Positions 8,733 to 16,640 of a stretch of DNA of 34,665 bases are shown here, piece by piece. Source of the stretch: CAYRSS01 sp964426945 (lineage in GTDB: Bacteria > Planctomycetota > Phycisphaerae > UBA1845); the NCBI GenBank assembly GCA_964426945.1, contig CAYRSS010000045.1, forward strand, positions 1 through 34,665. Direction: 5' to 3'. The translations under genes and the position numbers were made by a program. Below the pieces are notes generated by a model. It was not told the origin of the DNA. It worked only from the letters and a program-made list of their open reading frames with translations, and did no database searches. Each line of letters begins with the position of its first letter. The first letter of the stretch is position 1.

Positions 8733-9698
8733 TTACGGCGCGCCGCGCTGGGGGTCATTCGGCTCCGCAAGCGGCGGCACGGCGCCGGGCAGGTGCTCGG
8801 CCAGCCACCGACGCCACGCCGATTCGATCTCGGCTGCGGTGCGCGGCGCCGTGTCGACTGTCTCGCGCGGTCGTTCGGTCAGAATGTAGAGCGCGTCATC
8901 CGCGCACTGCGCTACGACGTGGCGCGGCTCGACCTCGAGCATCGCTCCCGCCGGAACGGTCGCCGCCGACTCCGGCCGACCCATCACCGACGCCAGCACC
9001 TCGCCCGCGTAGCGATCGCGCTCGGTCACGTCCTCCACCGCCGCCTCGTTCGCCAGAAGCTGCACCAGCCGCGGTACGCAGTGCGACTCCTGAAGGTCGA
9101 TCAGGGCGTGAATCACTTCGACCAGCACGGCGGGCGGGCCGGGACAGTGCAGGGCGTTGACCAGAAGCTGGCGGGCGTTGTCGTCGCCGCGAAGGGCGAG
9201 CGCATGCGCCGCGATGCACGCGCGGCGCACGGCGGACGCGTCGGGCTCCCCGTCGCACACCACGACCATCGCCCCCGCGACGATCGCCTGCGCCGCGGGA
9301 TCATCGCGACGCGCCAGCGCGCGGATGATCAGACGCAGGTCCGCCTCGCCCAACTCGCGCTCCGCCGCGCGTCGCAGTAGTGACGTACTCCGCGGGGTCT
9401 CCACCTTCGCGAGAATGCGCAGCGCCCGCCGACGGAGGGCTTCGTCGTCGCTGTCCGCATAAGGCGCCAGCCGCGCCACGGCGCGATCGCCCAGCGCCTG
9501 GAGACGCAGCGCGTAGCCGTGCGCTTCGGTGTCGCCGGTTGCCGCGACGAGCTGGCGCGTCCACCACCACGCGTAGATGTTCGGTCGCTGCCACACCAGC
9601 ACGAGCAGGAAGACGGCCGACAGAATCAGCGCGACGGGCAGCAGGCGCGACGGACGCTGCGAGGCGGGAGCCGGCGTGTCGTGGGCTTCGGTGTTCAT
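8733..9698 (-). CDS. Membrane-anchored HEAT-repeat-like protein of unknown function
   Basis: A 321-residue protein that I do not recognise as a named family. One hydrophobic segment, about residues 19-36 (LLPVALILSAVFLLVLVW), follows a short polar start, so it is probably anchored in the inner membrane with the rest outside. Residues about 55-225 are a chain of alpha-helical pairs rich in A, L and R. Among them, DDEALRRRALRILAKVE and AVRRACIAAHALALRGD look like HEAT/armadillo repeats; such repeats usually bind other proteins. The C-terminal ~80 residues have no repeats. It is the last gene of the minus-strand run containing gmhB-like, DHS-like and lpxK genes, 78 bases after the gmhB-like stop, so a role at the cell envelope is a reasonable guess only. 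Confidence 0.65.
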   Translation of the reverse strand: MNTEAHDTPAPASQRPSRLLPVALILSAVFLLVLVWQRPNIYAWWWTRQLVAATGDTEAHGYALRLQALGDRAVARLAPYADSDDEALRRRALRILAKVETPRSTSLLRRAAERELGEADLRLIIRALARRDDPAAQAIVAGAMVVVCDGEPDASAVRRACIAAHALALRGDDNARQLLVNALHCPGPPAVLVEVIHALIDLQESHCVPRLVQLLANEAAVEDVTERDRYAGEVLASVMGRPESAATVPAGAMLEVEPRHVVAQCADDALYILTERPRETVDTAPRTAAEIESAWRRWLAEHLPGAVPPLAEPNDPQRGAP

Positions 9699-9776
9699 GA
9701 CGAGGCGATCCGCGGGATGGAAAGCTCAGACCCGGCCGCCAGCGTAGCCCGGCGGATCGCGCGCCGCCAGCGGCGG

Positions 9777-10655
9777 TCAGCGGTAGCGCCCGGCCACGAA
9801 GCCCGCCAGCGCCATGAGCTGCAGAAAGCACGCGAGCAGGAGGCGAGAAATCGCGACCGACGCATCCGATTCGTCGAGCAGGGCGGCCCCGCCCCACACG
9901 CCCGCCAGCAGGGCGAACATCTGCACCAGCGTCGCCGCCAGGCGAATGAAGGAAAAGTCGTCCTGCCGCCCACGGCGCGTCATCCGCTCGAGCTGGTCGT
10001 CGATCCGCGCGAGCGCGCGGGATACCTCGGCCAGCGGATCGGCACCGGGCGGGGCGTCGTCGGCCGCAATGGGCGGGGCGGTCTGTTCGCTTGGCGGCGC
10101 AGATGCGGCTTCGCCCAGGATGATGTCCGCCGCCGCGGCGAGGTCCTTCGCGACGGCGGTAGCGCCAAAGCCATCGCCCGGTTCGCCGGAGCGGATCAGG
10201 ATCGTCCGGCAGCCGGCGCGAGCGCCGGCCTGCACGTCGCGCTCGCTGTCGCCGATCATCCACGACGCTGCACAGTCGATGTCCAGTTCCGCCGCAGCCT
10301 GCAGCAGCATCCCCGGGGCGGGCTTGCGCAGCTCGCTGGCCCGGGCGAATCGCGGCACGATCGCCTCGGGTCCGTCGAGGTAGGGGCAGTAATACGCCCC
10401 GTCGAGACCCGCTCCTGCCTCAAGCAGCAGCGTCTCTACCCGCGCGTGCACGTCGCGCAGCGCCGCCTCGTCAAATAGCCCGCGGGCGACGCCCGACTGG
10501 TTGGAGACGATTACCGCCAGCCGCCCGGAAGAGCGGAGCCGCCGGATGCCCTCGGCCGCGCCGGGCAGCAGACGAACCTGCTGGGGCGAGCCGACGTAGC
10601 CGACGTCGTCGATGATCGTTCCGTCGCGATCGAGAAAGACGGCCGGTCGTGGCAT
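9777..10655 (-). CDS. GmhB-like HAD phosphatase with C-terminal membrane tail
   Basis: A 292-residue HAD-superfamily phosphatase resembling D-glycero-D-manno-heptose-1,7-bisphosphate 7-phosphatase, an enzyme of LPS core heptose synthesis. HAD motifs are all visible: FLDRDGTIIDD (7-17, nucleophile and acid aspartates), VSNQSG (~50), the lysine of RKPAPGML (~115) and MIGDSERDV (~132). The zinc loop of classical GmhB (CxH...CxC before RKPxPGM) is degenerate: CPYLDG keeps only the first cysteine. After ~185 comes a Pro/Ala/Glu linker, then two hydrophobic segments (about 240-262 and 268-288), which I do not know from GmhB. The tail may tether the enzyme to the membrane. Context with lpxK supports an envelope role; a histidinol-phosphatase-like or nucleotide activity is possible, so no symbol is given. 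Confidence 0.75.
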   Translation of the reverse strand: MPRPAVFLDRDGTIIDDVGYVGSPQQVRLLPGAAEGIRRLRSSGRLAVIVSNQSGVARGLFDEAALRDVHARVETLLLEAGAGLDGAYYCPYLDGPEAIVPRFARASELRKPAPGMLLQAAAELDIDCAASWMIGDSERDVQAGARAGCRTILIRSGEPGDGFGATAVAKDLAAAADIILGEAASAPPSEQTAPPIAADDAPPGADPLAEVSRALARIDDQLERMTRRGRQDDFSFIRLAATLVQMFALLAGVWGGAALLDESDASVAISRLLLACFLQLMALAGFVAGRYR

Positions 10656-10722
10656 GGTGCCGATGGTGGTACCGCAACACGGGTCGCCGTGTCCAGCCTT
10701 TTCCGGCGGGGAGCCGTGGGCG

Positions 10723-11688
10723 TCAGGACAGGGTTTCGATCACCGCTTGCCGCAGCAGCGGCAGCAGGATCTCGTGATGGCCCACCACTTCAAACCCGCG
10801 GCCGCGGGTCACCGGCCGGGTCACGACGTTCTGGTGCGGACGGTAATGGCGGATCATGTCGAAGTTGGCGGTGACCATCGCGTCCAGATCTGCGCCAAGG
10901 TTCCGCGCGACCGACACGGCCTTGAGGAACACCTCGGGCATCACCACCGCCGAGCCGATGTTGAGCCACACGCCGCCGGCCGCGCCTGGCTGCTTCGCGC
11001 CCAGGTCCGCCACGACGTCGCACAGCAGGCGGAAGTCGAGCAGCGACGCCTCGCCCAGGTCGGCGGCGGCCAGCCCCCCCGACATGTGCACCGTGTCCGT
11101 GCCGAGAGCCACGTGGATCGTGGCGGGGATGTCTGCCTCGCGCGCGGCGGCAAGAATGCTCAGGCCGCGGTGGGGCGCAGCGCCATCGAGGAGCATCGCG
11201 CCGGTCGCCGCGCCGAGGCCGAGGCTGTCGCGGCGGGCACGTGCCGCGGCGGCGTCGAAGAAGCTCATCGTCTCGCGCACCATGCCGAAGCTGCCGTCGC
11301 GGATGGTATCGGCCACTTCCTCACTGGTCGCGCCGATCGTGGCCAGCTCGACGTCGTGGATCGCCAGCGCACCGTTGCCGGCGACGGCCGTGATCACGCC
11401 GCGGCGGATGAGGTCGACGAGGATCGGCGAGCATCCGACCTTGACCACGTGCGCTCCGAGCGCGGCGACGACGGGGCGATCGGCCCGCCGTGCCGCGACA
11501 ATCGCCGCGACCACGCCGCGCAGCGCCGCCGCTCCCAGGTACTGCGGCATCGAGTCGATCAGTTCGGCGGCGGAAGCGCCCGGCGGGGCGGGGCGCGCCG
11601 CGCGCTCGGTGTCGGCCTTGTGCGCGCGCTCGGCGACGCTGTATGTTCGCAGCTTCGACAGGTCGACGGGTTGATACTTGCGGGGCAT
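10723..11688 (-). CDS. Deoxyhypusine-synthase-like protein in an LPS gene context
   Basis: A 321-residue cytoplasmic protein whose N-terminal half recalls the NAD-binding fold of deoxyhypusine synthase: GAHVVKVGCSPILVDLIRRG, then AVAGNGALAIHDVELATIG, then TSEEVADTIRDGSFGM. In real deoxyhypusine synthase the catalytic lysine lies in WGKI; the nearest match here is GGVWLNIGSAVVMPEVF, with asparagine in place of lysine, so that reaction is unlikely. Bacteria also lack the substrate eIF5A. Proteins of this sort are, from memory, found beside LPS genes in other bacteria. It starts nine bases after the lpxK stop and is followed by the gmhB-like gene, so it is almost surely co-transcribed with them. 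The function is unknown; the family assignment is by eye and tentative. Confidence 0.6.
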   Translation of the reverse strand: MPRKYQPVDLSKLRTYSVAERAHKADTERAARPAPPGASAAELIDSMPQYLGAAALRGVVAAIVAARRADRPVVAALGAHVVKVGCSPILVDLIRRGVITAVAGNGALAIHDVELATIGATSEEVADTIRDGSFGMVRETMSFFDAAAARARRDSLGLGAATGAMLLDGAAPHRGLSILAAAREADIPATIHVALGTDTVHMSGGLAAADLGEASLLDFRLLCDVVADLGAKQPGAAGGVWLNIGSAVVMPEVFLKAVSVARNLGADLDAMVTANFDMIRHYRPHQNVVTRPVTRGRGFEVVGHHEILLPLLRQAVIETLS

Positions 11689-11697
11689 CAGGATCGC

Positions 11698-12774
11698 TCA
11701 GTTGCGCTGCCCGGCGGGTGAAGCGGCCCCGGCCGCGGCGGCCTCCAGGGCGGCCTGCAGCATCATATCGCCGTCCCCCTCGAAGTCGATCCGGATCGCC
11801 ACCACGCGGATGCGCGCGTGGGCGAAGCGGCCCAGCGCGGCCAGCTTCACGGCGTCCTTGGCGGTTGTCAGCAGCATGTCCGCCTCCGCCTCCCGAGCCA
11901 GGCGCAGCAGGTCGTCCACATCGCCCGCGCAGTAGCGGTAATGATCAGGAAACCAGCGGTGCGACACGACGCGGGCGCCCAGCGACAGCGCCGTGGCGCG
12001 GAAGGCGGCCGGATTGCCGATGGCCGCGAACAGCAGGGCCCGCGCCCCCGCGGGGGAGTCCGTCACGGCGTCCCCGGCGAGGTCGGTCAGGCCGGTGACG
12101 CGATGATGGCACCGGATGACGGGAACGTCCGGCGCCTGGGCCGTCAGCACGCGATCGATGCGCTGCAACTCCTGCGTGGCGGCGAGATCGGTTCGTGTCA
12201 GCACGATCAACCCGGCCCGGCGCAGCGCCGTGACCGGCTCGCGCAGCAGCCCGCGCGGCAGGAGGTGGCCGTAGCCGAAGGGACAGGTCGCGTCGATGAG
12301 CACGATGTCGAGATCGCGGGCAAGCCGTCGGTGTTGGAAGCCGTCGTCGAGGACGATCGTGTCGGCCCTCTTGGCGCCGATCGCCCGCTGCGCCGCCGCG
12401 ACGCGATCGGCGCCGGCGACATAGGCGATACCCGGGCATTCTCGTTCGATGAGCCGTTGTTCGTCGTTGGCGCCGTCGCGGCCGGCGCGATAGCCGCGGG
12501 CGACAACGGCCGGGTTGCGCCCGAGGCGCTCAAGGCGGCGGACGATCTCGACGACCAGCGGGGTCTTGCCGGTGCCCCCGACGGTGAGATTGCCGACGCT
12601 GACCACCGGGGCATCCACGCGGATCACGCCGCGCCCCGCGTCATACCGGCGATTGCGCGCGGCGATGATCGCCGCGTAGGGCGCCTCGATGACGCGAAGC
12701 ACCGCGCGCAGCGGCGCGGCCCACAGCCCCGCCCGCCCCGAGAGGATTCGATGATGAAGCGCCAGATCGGTCAT
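11698..12774 (-). CDS. lpxK: Tetraacyldisaccharide 4'-kinase (lipid A synthesis)
   Basis: A 358-residue membrane-associated kinase that phosphorylates the 4'-position of the lipid A disaccharide precursor, the sixth step of the Raetz pathway, on the cytoplasmic face of the inner membrane. The P-loop VGNLTVGGTGKTPLVV lies near residue 60, followed by VVARGYRAG and the Walker-B-like DTIVLDDGFQHRRLARDLDIVLID, both standard for LpxK. The N-terminal ~40 residues carry the hydrophobic amphipathic segment that docks the membrane. Length is near the usual 320-360. The start at 12774 was chosen over one at 12828, because the longer form would overlap the upstream gene and adds only arginine-rich residues. 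Its presence means this bacterium probably makes lipid A. Confidence 0.95.
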   Translation of the reverse strand: MTDLALHHRILSGRAGLWAAPLRAVLRVIEAPYAAIIAARNRRYDAGRGVIRVDAPVVSVGNLTVGGTGKTPLVVEIVRRLERLGRNPAVVARGYRAGRDGANDEQRLIERECPGIAYVAGADRVAAAQRAIGAKRADTIVLDDGFQHRRLARDLDIVLIDATCPFGYGHLLPRGLLREPVTALRRAGLIVLTRTDLAATQELQRIDRVLTAQAPDVPVIRCHHRVTGLTDLAGDAVTDSPAGARALLFAAIGNPAAFRATALSLGARVVSHRWFPDHYRYCAGDVDDLLRLAREAEADMLLTTAKDAVKLAALGRFAHARIRVVAIRIDFEGDGDMMLQAALEAAAAGAASPAGQRN

Positions 12775-12802
12775 CAGACGGTGCCGATGTCCTTCGCGGC
12801 CG

Positions 12803-14023
12803 CTACGGATCGGTGAAGGCCGCCGCACAGCAGGTTACGCAGTTTTCTTCCTCCGCCGTGACGGCCTGATGATACTCCAGCAGCGTCACCTCGGCATCGG
12901 CCAGCGCCTCGGCCAGGGCGAAGATGCAGCCCGCGCTGCAGATGCTCGTGGGGTTGCCTTCGCGGGCGACCGCCCGCCGGAAGGCCTCCGCGCCGGCCGA
13001 GCGGAGCGCCTCCAGCGCTTCCAGGTCGCGCTCGCGGACCTCGGCCAGGTGGGCCGCGTCGAGGTCGCGATTCTGCTCGAACGCCCGCCCGACATGGCTC
13101 AGGTCCGCCCCGGCGACGATCAGCGTGTCAGCTCCATCCTCGCCGATAACGGTACGCAGTGTCCGGGCGAAGGCCCGCAGATCGACGCCCCGGCCGTCAA
13201 TCGGGTCCGTGCCGGTGGGGCCGCAGGGGTCAGGACACAACACCGGCACCAGCGTGAATCCGTCCGCGCCGTAAAGGTACTGCAGCCACGCGACCTGGAG
13301 CTCGATCGAGTGCTCGCGCTGGTGGTCCAGCTCGCACCGCCGCAGGTCGCCGCACGTCTCCTCGAGCCGCTCGATCAGCTTGACATCACATGACGTCCGA
13401 CCGAGTGGCGTGACAAAGTCCTTGCCCGTCGCCACGACGCTGAGCGACCGGCCGAAGTGGTTCGTACCAAGGACCACCACGCGTGTCGGTCTCGGTCGTT
13501 CGCGCAGCAGGGCGTAAGTGGCCGCATAGCACGGCCGCCCGCGCGGATAATCCAGGTGCGGCGCAATCACGCCGCGCAGGGCGCCCGGCAGCGCGCGCTG
13601 CGCCGCGCCCGAAAGCATGTCTTCGAAGATCCCCCCTGACGCCGTGATGCCCAGTTCCGCGCCGTGACACATCTCCCGCGCGGGCCGCGCCCGGTAGTCG
13701 GCGACGAGAGTGTCGTAGTGCTGCTCGAACGATTCGCCCTCCAGCAGGCGGGCTTCCTCGAGGTGCGTCAGGATGCGCTCGAACATCTCGGCTGCGATGG
13801 CCTGGCCGTGGCGCTCGGCGAAGCGCGTGCGGATCTCGTCGCAGGTCGCCAGCCCGTCCATCATGGCGAGCAGCTCCAGTGTCGCCGGCGAGACGGTCAG
13901 CATGGCGGGGGAAAGCCCGGCGCGATCGCGCACGCCCACAGCCTGGCCGTCCCGCCCGGGCTCATCGACAAGGAACGCCTCCACCGGACGGAGCCGCGGC
14001 CGAAACTCGGGGGTCCAGGGCAT
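12803..14023 (-). CDS. amrB: MEMO1 family protein (AmmeMemoRadiSam system protein B type)
   Basis: A 406-residue protein. The first ~115 residues form a small helical domain; residues ~135-400 form the MEMO1 domain, related to non-haem-iron LigB dioxygenases. Motifs visible are GVIAPHLDYPRG and VVLGTNHFGRSL (the histidines expected at the metal site), REHSIELQVAWLQYLYG, IVAGADLSHVG, and the cysteine-bearing SICSAGCIFAL near the end. In many prokaryotes MEMO1 and an AMMECR1 protein sit beside a radical SAM protein (AmmeMemoRadiSam); neither partner is within this window. The biochemical role of the prokaryotic protein is unsettled. It is the first gene of the minus-strand run leading into lpxK (28 bases apart) and has a TATAAT only six bases before its ATG, suggesting a leaderless message. 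Confidence 0.85.
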   Translation of the reverse strand: MPWTPEFRPRLRPVEAFLVDEPGRDGQAVGVRDRAGLSPAMLTVSPATLELLAMMDGLATCDEIRTRFAERHGQAIAAEMFERILTHLEEARLLEGESFEQHYDTLVADYRARPAREMCHGAELGITASGGIFEDMLSGAAQRALPGALRGVIAPHLDYPRGRPCYAATYALLRERPRPTRVVVLGTNHFGRSLSVVATGKDFVTPLGRTSCDVKLIERLEETCGDLRRCELDHQREHSIELQVAWLQYLYGADGFTLVPVLCPDPCGPTGTDPIDGRGVDLRAFARTLRTVIGEDGADTLIVAGADLSHVGRAFEQNRDLDAAHLAEVRERDLEALEALRSAGAEAFRRAVAREGNPTSICSAGCIFALAEALADAEVTLLEYHQAVTAEEENCVTCCAAAFTDP

Positions 14024-14029
14024 GGGACT

Positions 14030-14059
14030 ATTATACGGCGGATCGGCGGGGGAGCTGAA
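14030..14059 (-). promoter_or_regulatory. Promoter with -10 TATAAT at leaderless distance from the MEMO1 start
   Basis: On the minus strand TATAAT (plus coordinates 14030-14035) ends six bases before the ATG at 14021-14023. A poor -35, TTCAGC (14054-14059), lies 18 bases upstream. A start six to seven bases after the -10 would place the first nucleotide on or next to the A of the ATG. No ribosome-binding site is visible. It would drive the MEMO1-lpxK-DHS-gmhB run. Confidence 0.5.
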
Positions 14060-14083
14060 CGGCCTTCGCCCCGGCGGGGCGGG

Positions 14084-14545
14084 TCAGCCCAGGGCCTTGA
14101 TCGCCGCAACGGCCATTCGGTCGCACTCCTCGTTCTCCGGGTGCCCGGCGTGGCCGCGGACGTGTTCGAACGTGACGGTGTGCTTCTCGCAGAGCTCCTG
14201 CAGGCGCTGCCAGAGCTCGACATTCTTCACCGGCGGGCCGTTGCGGCCGCGGCGCCAGTTGTTCCTCACCCAGCCGGGCAGCCACTCGGTCATCCCGCGG
14301 ATGACGTATTCGCTGTCGGAAACGACGTGCACGCGCCACGGCTTCTTCGCCGACAGGGCTTCGAGGCCGCGGATCACCGCCAGCATCTCCATCTGGTTGT
14401 TGGTCGTGCCGCGCTGGCCGCCGGAGAGCTTCTTCTCGCGGCCGGTGCCGGGGTGTTTGAGAATCGCGGCCCATCCGCCGGGCCCCGGGTTCCCGCTGCA
14501 GGCCCCGTCGGTGTACAGTATGACGTCGGGGCCGGAGGCGGTCAC
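14084..14545 (-). CDS. rnhA: Ribonuclease HI
   Basis: A 153-residue ribonuclease HI, which cleaves the RNA strand of RNA-DNA hybrids during replication and R-loop removal. The four acidic catalytic residues are visible: D in LYTDGACSGNPGPGGW (near residue 12), E in NNQMEMLAVIRGLEAL (near 53), D in VVSDSEYVIRGM (near 75) and D in HPENEECDRMAVAAI (near 140). The flexible-loop histidine is in HVRGHAGH. Length equals E. coli RnhA (155). The start is GTG at 14543-14545 with AGGGAAG about eight bases upstream. It follows the predicted selenoprotein on the same strand with a gap of 98 bases. Confidence 0.97.
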   Translation of the reverse strand: MTASGPDVILYTDGACSGNPGPGGWAAILKHPGTGREKKLSGGQRGTTNNQMEMLAVIRGLEALSAKKPWRVHVVSDSEYVIRGMTEWLPGWVRNNWRRGRNGPPVKNVELWQRLQELCEKHTVTFEHVRGHAGHPENEECDRMAVAAIKALG

Positions 14546-14643
14546 GAAGCGGCTTCCCTGCGGGGCTGGTATCCAGACGCGGCGCGATTATGGCGAGGGG
14601 CGTCGCCGGGCACAAGCACGCGCCGCGCGCTGCGCCTTCGTGG

Positions 14644-15414
14644 CTACGGTGCGGCAGGGAGCTGCTCGATCTGGGCGACGATGTCCTCGGGCGCGGGGCG
14701 GTCCTGCACGCGCTCGGCAAGCCAACGCCAGACAATCCGGCCGTCGCGGTCGATGAGGAAGTGCGCGGGGATGGCGAGATCCTGCCCATCGGGCCCGGCC
14801 CCCGCGTGGAGGATGTCATAGCGACGGATGACCTCGGCCCCGCGATCGACCAGAATCGGAAAGCCGAGCTTGTTGCGACGGACCACGTTCAGCGAGTCGG
14901 AGGCGTCATCGACGGAAACGGCCGCGATGCGCCCGCCGTGCTTTTCAATCGCCTGGTTTGCGACTCCGAGACCTCGGAGCTCTGCCACGCAGAACGGTCA
15001 CCAGTGGCCGCGGTAGAAGATCAGCAGCACCGGCCCCTTGGCCAGTTCAGCGCTGAGCGTGAACGGCCGACCTTCCTGATCAGGCAGGGTGAAGTCGGGC
15101 GCCTGGGTCAGCGGCGCGCCCGTGCCCTTCGGCACCGCCAGCAGGAAGAAGAACGCGAACACGAAAAGCCCCACCAGCGCCGCCTCGATACCCACCAGCA
15201 CGCCGGTGAGCCGTCGCGGGGCGCGGATGACGCAGTAGACACCGAGGCCCAGTCCGGCGGCCATGAGCAGCCAGGCGATCGCGCCCGTCGAACGCAGCGT
15301 CGCCTGTTCCAGCAGCGAGCCGTAGACAAATGGCCCCAGGATCGTCAGCAGCAGGGCGATCCACGGCAGCCAGCGCGGGGCGGCGGGGCGCGGGACAGGT
15401 GGCACGTCGGTCAT
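14644..15414 (-). CDS. Predicted selenoprotein: membrane-anchored redoxin with a UxxC active site
   Basis: A 256-residue peroxiredoxin/redoxin-like protein read through one in-frame TGA (14998-15000), predicted to encode selenocysteine at position 139. Three hydrophobic segments (about 15-35, 44-63 and 70-94) are followed by an AhpC/TSA-type thioredoxin-fold domain (about 103-250), which should lie outside the inner membrane. The core reads LLIFYRGHW-U-PFCVAEL, so UGA sits exactly where cysteine-containing relatives carry the first cysteine of CPxC; Cys142 is the partner. Good homology continues after the UGA without a frame change: VSVDDASDS, FPILVDRG, HFLIDRDGRIVWRW. A SECIS-like hairpin follows immediately. 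The start at 15412-15414 lies about 50 bases after a likely promoter. It probably reduces peroxides or disulfides. The substrate is unknown; if Sec is not made here it would be a pseudogene. Confidence 0.82.
14963..15000 (-). promoter_or_regulatory. SECIS-like element directing selenocysteine at UGA
   Basis: Read on the minus strand, 18 bases after the UGA (14998-15000) comes CTCCGA (14979-14974), loop GGTC (14973-14970), then TCGGAG (14969-14964): a perfect 6-bp stem with a GGUC apical loop, extendable by one G-U pair. The apical GGU begins 24 bases after the UGA, within the usual distance for bacterial SECIS elements. E. coli fdhF also uses a GGUC loop bound by SelB. It lies inside the coding region, as bacterial SECIS elements do. 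Confidence 0.75.
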
Positions 15415-15464
15415 GATGGTTCGCCGGATGGTCGCGATCCGGCCGCCCGTCGGCCGGACGCCGG

Positions 15465-15493
15465 AGTATAGGACGAACGCCACGGGGTGGCGA
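15465..15493 (-). promoter_or_regulatory. Likely promoter of the selenoprotein gene
   Basis: On the minus strand TCGCCA (15488-15493) and TATACT (15465-15470) are spaced by 17 bases, with four and five matches to the consensus. The predicted leader is about 45-50 bases to the ATG at 15414. The in-frame start at 15483 lies upstream of this -10 and is therefore unlikely. Confidence 0.5.
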
Positions 15494-15524
15494 GCGGGCT
15501 CGCAACTGCCTCCTCACAGCGGTG

Positions 15525-15530
15525 TACAAT
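15525..15530 (+). promoter_or_regulatory. -10-like TACAAT six bases before the pilT-like ATG
   Basis: TACAAT ends exactly six bases before the ATG at 15537, the same spacing as the TATAAT before the MEMO1 gene. No Shine-Dalgarno sequence and no good -35 are seen. This hints at a leaderless message, or may be chance. Confidence 0.35.
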
Positions 15531-15536
15531 CACGGC

Positions 15537-16640
15537 ATGGGTACCGACCCCGCGATGATGGATGCTGCGCTGCCGGCGGATGTCGCACAGGTTCTGCACG
15601 AGGCAGCCCGGCGCGACGCGTCGGATGTGCACCTGGTTCCGGGCTATCCGGTCACCTACCGCATTCACGGCACGCTCACGGCCCCCGACAGCGGCACGCT
15701 GCTGGCCCCCGCCGAGCTGGAGCGCATCGTGGCGGCACTGGTGCCGCCGGGGCTCAAGGCGCGCCTGCCGGAGCGCAAGAACGTCGACTTCTCGCTCGCT
15801 GTTTCGCACGAAGGGCGGCCGTGCCGCTTCCGGGCGAATGTCTACTATGCACAGGGCGAACAGGCGGTGTGCCTGCGCCACGTGCCCGAACAGATCCCAT
15901 CGTTTGAATGGATGGGCTTCTCGCCGGGTCTTGCCGAGCGCCTCGTCGCACACCGCAACGGCCTGGTCATCATCACCGGCGTCACCGGCTCGGGAAAAAC
16001 CACGACGCTCGCGGCGCTGGTCGACCTGCTCAACCGTCGCGGCGATCACCGGATCATCACCGTCGAAGAGCCCATCGAGTACGTCCACCGGCGCATCTCG
16101 ACCAGCATGGTCACTCAGCGCGAGGTCGGGCGCGACGTCGAGTCGTTCTTCGAGGGACTCAAGAGCGGCCTGCGCCAGGATCCCGACGTGATCCTCGTCG
16201 GCGAGATTCGCGACCCCGAAACAGCACACATGGCCCTCTCCGCCGCCGAGACGGGACACCTGATTCTCTCCACGCTGCACACCAAGGACGCCAAGGGCGC
16301 GGTGACGCGCTTCGTCGACCTCTTCCCCCACGAAGCCCGCGACGACGTCCGCACGCAGCTTGCGCTGTCGCTGCGGACCGTGATCAGCCAGCACCTGCTC
16401 CCCTCGATCCGCCCGGGCGAGAAGCGGGCCCTGGCGATGGAGGTGCTCCACGTGACAAACCCCGTGCGGATCGCCATCAAGCAGGGCAAGGTCGAGTCGA
16501 TCGAGTCGGCCATCCAGACCGGCAAGCGCGACGGCATGGTCACCCTCGACGACGACCTGGCCCGCCTCGCCTCCGCAGGCCGGATCAGCGTGGAAACCGC
16601 GCGACACTTCGCGAAAGATCCGCAGGGGATGGGGATCTAG
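15537..16640 (+). CDS. PilT-like type IV pilus retraction ATPase
   Basis: A 367-residue GspE/PilT-family hexameric ATPase; PilT proteins power retraction of type IV pili from the cytoplasmic face of the inner membrane. N-terminal PAS-like domain about 1-110 (ASDVHLVPGYPVTYRIHG), then the RecA-like ATPase. The Walker A GVTGSGKTTTLAALV is near 150, the Asp box ITVEEPIEYVH near 180, the Walker B DPDVILVGEIRDPETA near 215 and the His box AAETGHLILSTLHT near 240. The region AIKQGKVESIESAIQTGKRDGM corresponds to the PilT-type AIRNLIRE element, in altered form. It stands alone; no other pilus genes are nearby. GTG (15522) is an alternative start. A secretion or twitching-related role other than classical retraction is possible. 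Confidence 0.88.
   Translation: MGTDPAMMDAALPADVAQVLHEAARRDASDVHLVPGYPVTYRIHGTLTAPDSGTLLAPAELERIVAALVPPGLKARLPERKNVDFSLAVSHEGRPCRFRANVYYAQGEQAVCLRHVPEQIPSFEWMGFSPGLAERLVAHRNGLVIITGVTGSGKTTTLAALVDLLNRRGDHRIITVEEPIEYVHRRISTSMVTQREVGRDVESFFEGLKSGLRQDPDVILVGEIRDPETAHMALSAAETGHLILSTLHTKDAKGAVTRFVDLFPHEARDDVRTQLALSLRTVISQHLLPSIRPGEKRALAMEVLHVTNPVRIAIKQGKVESIESAIQTGKRDGMVTLDDDLARLASAGRISVETARHFAKDPQGMGI

Noticed and set aside
14644..14988. Separate small redoxin gene beginning inside the thioredoxin fold
   Set aside because: It lacks the first strands of the fold and is in phase with the upstream frame across a single TGA; one selenoprotein explains both parts.
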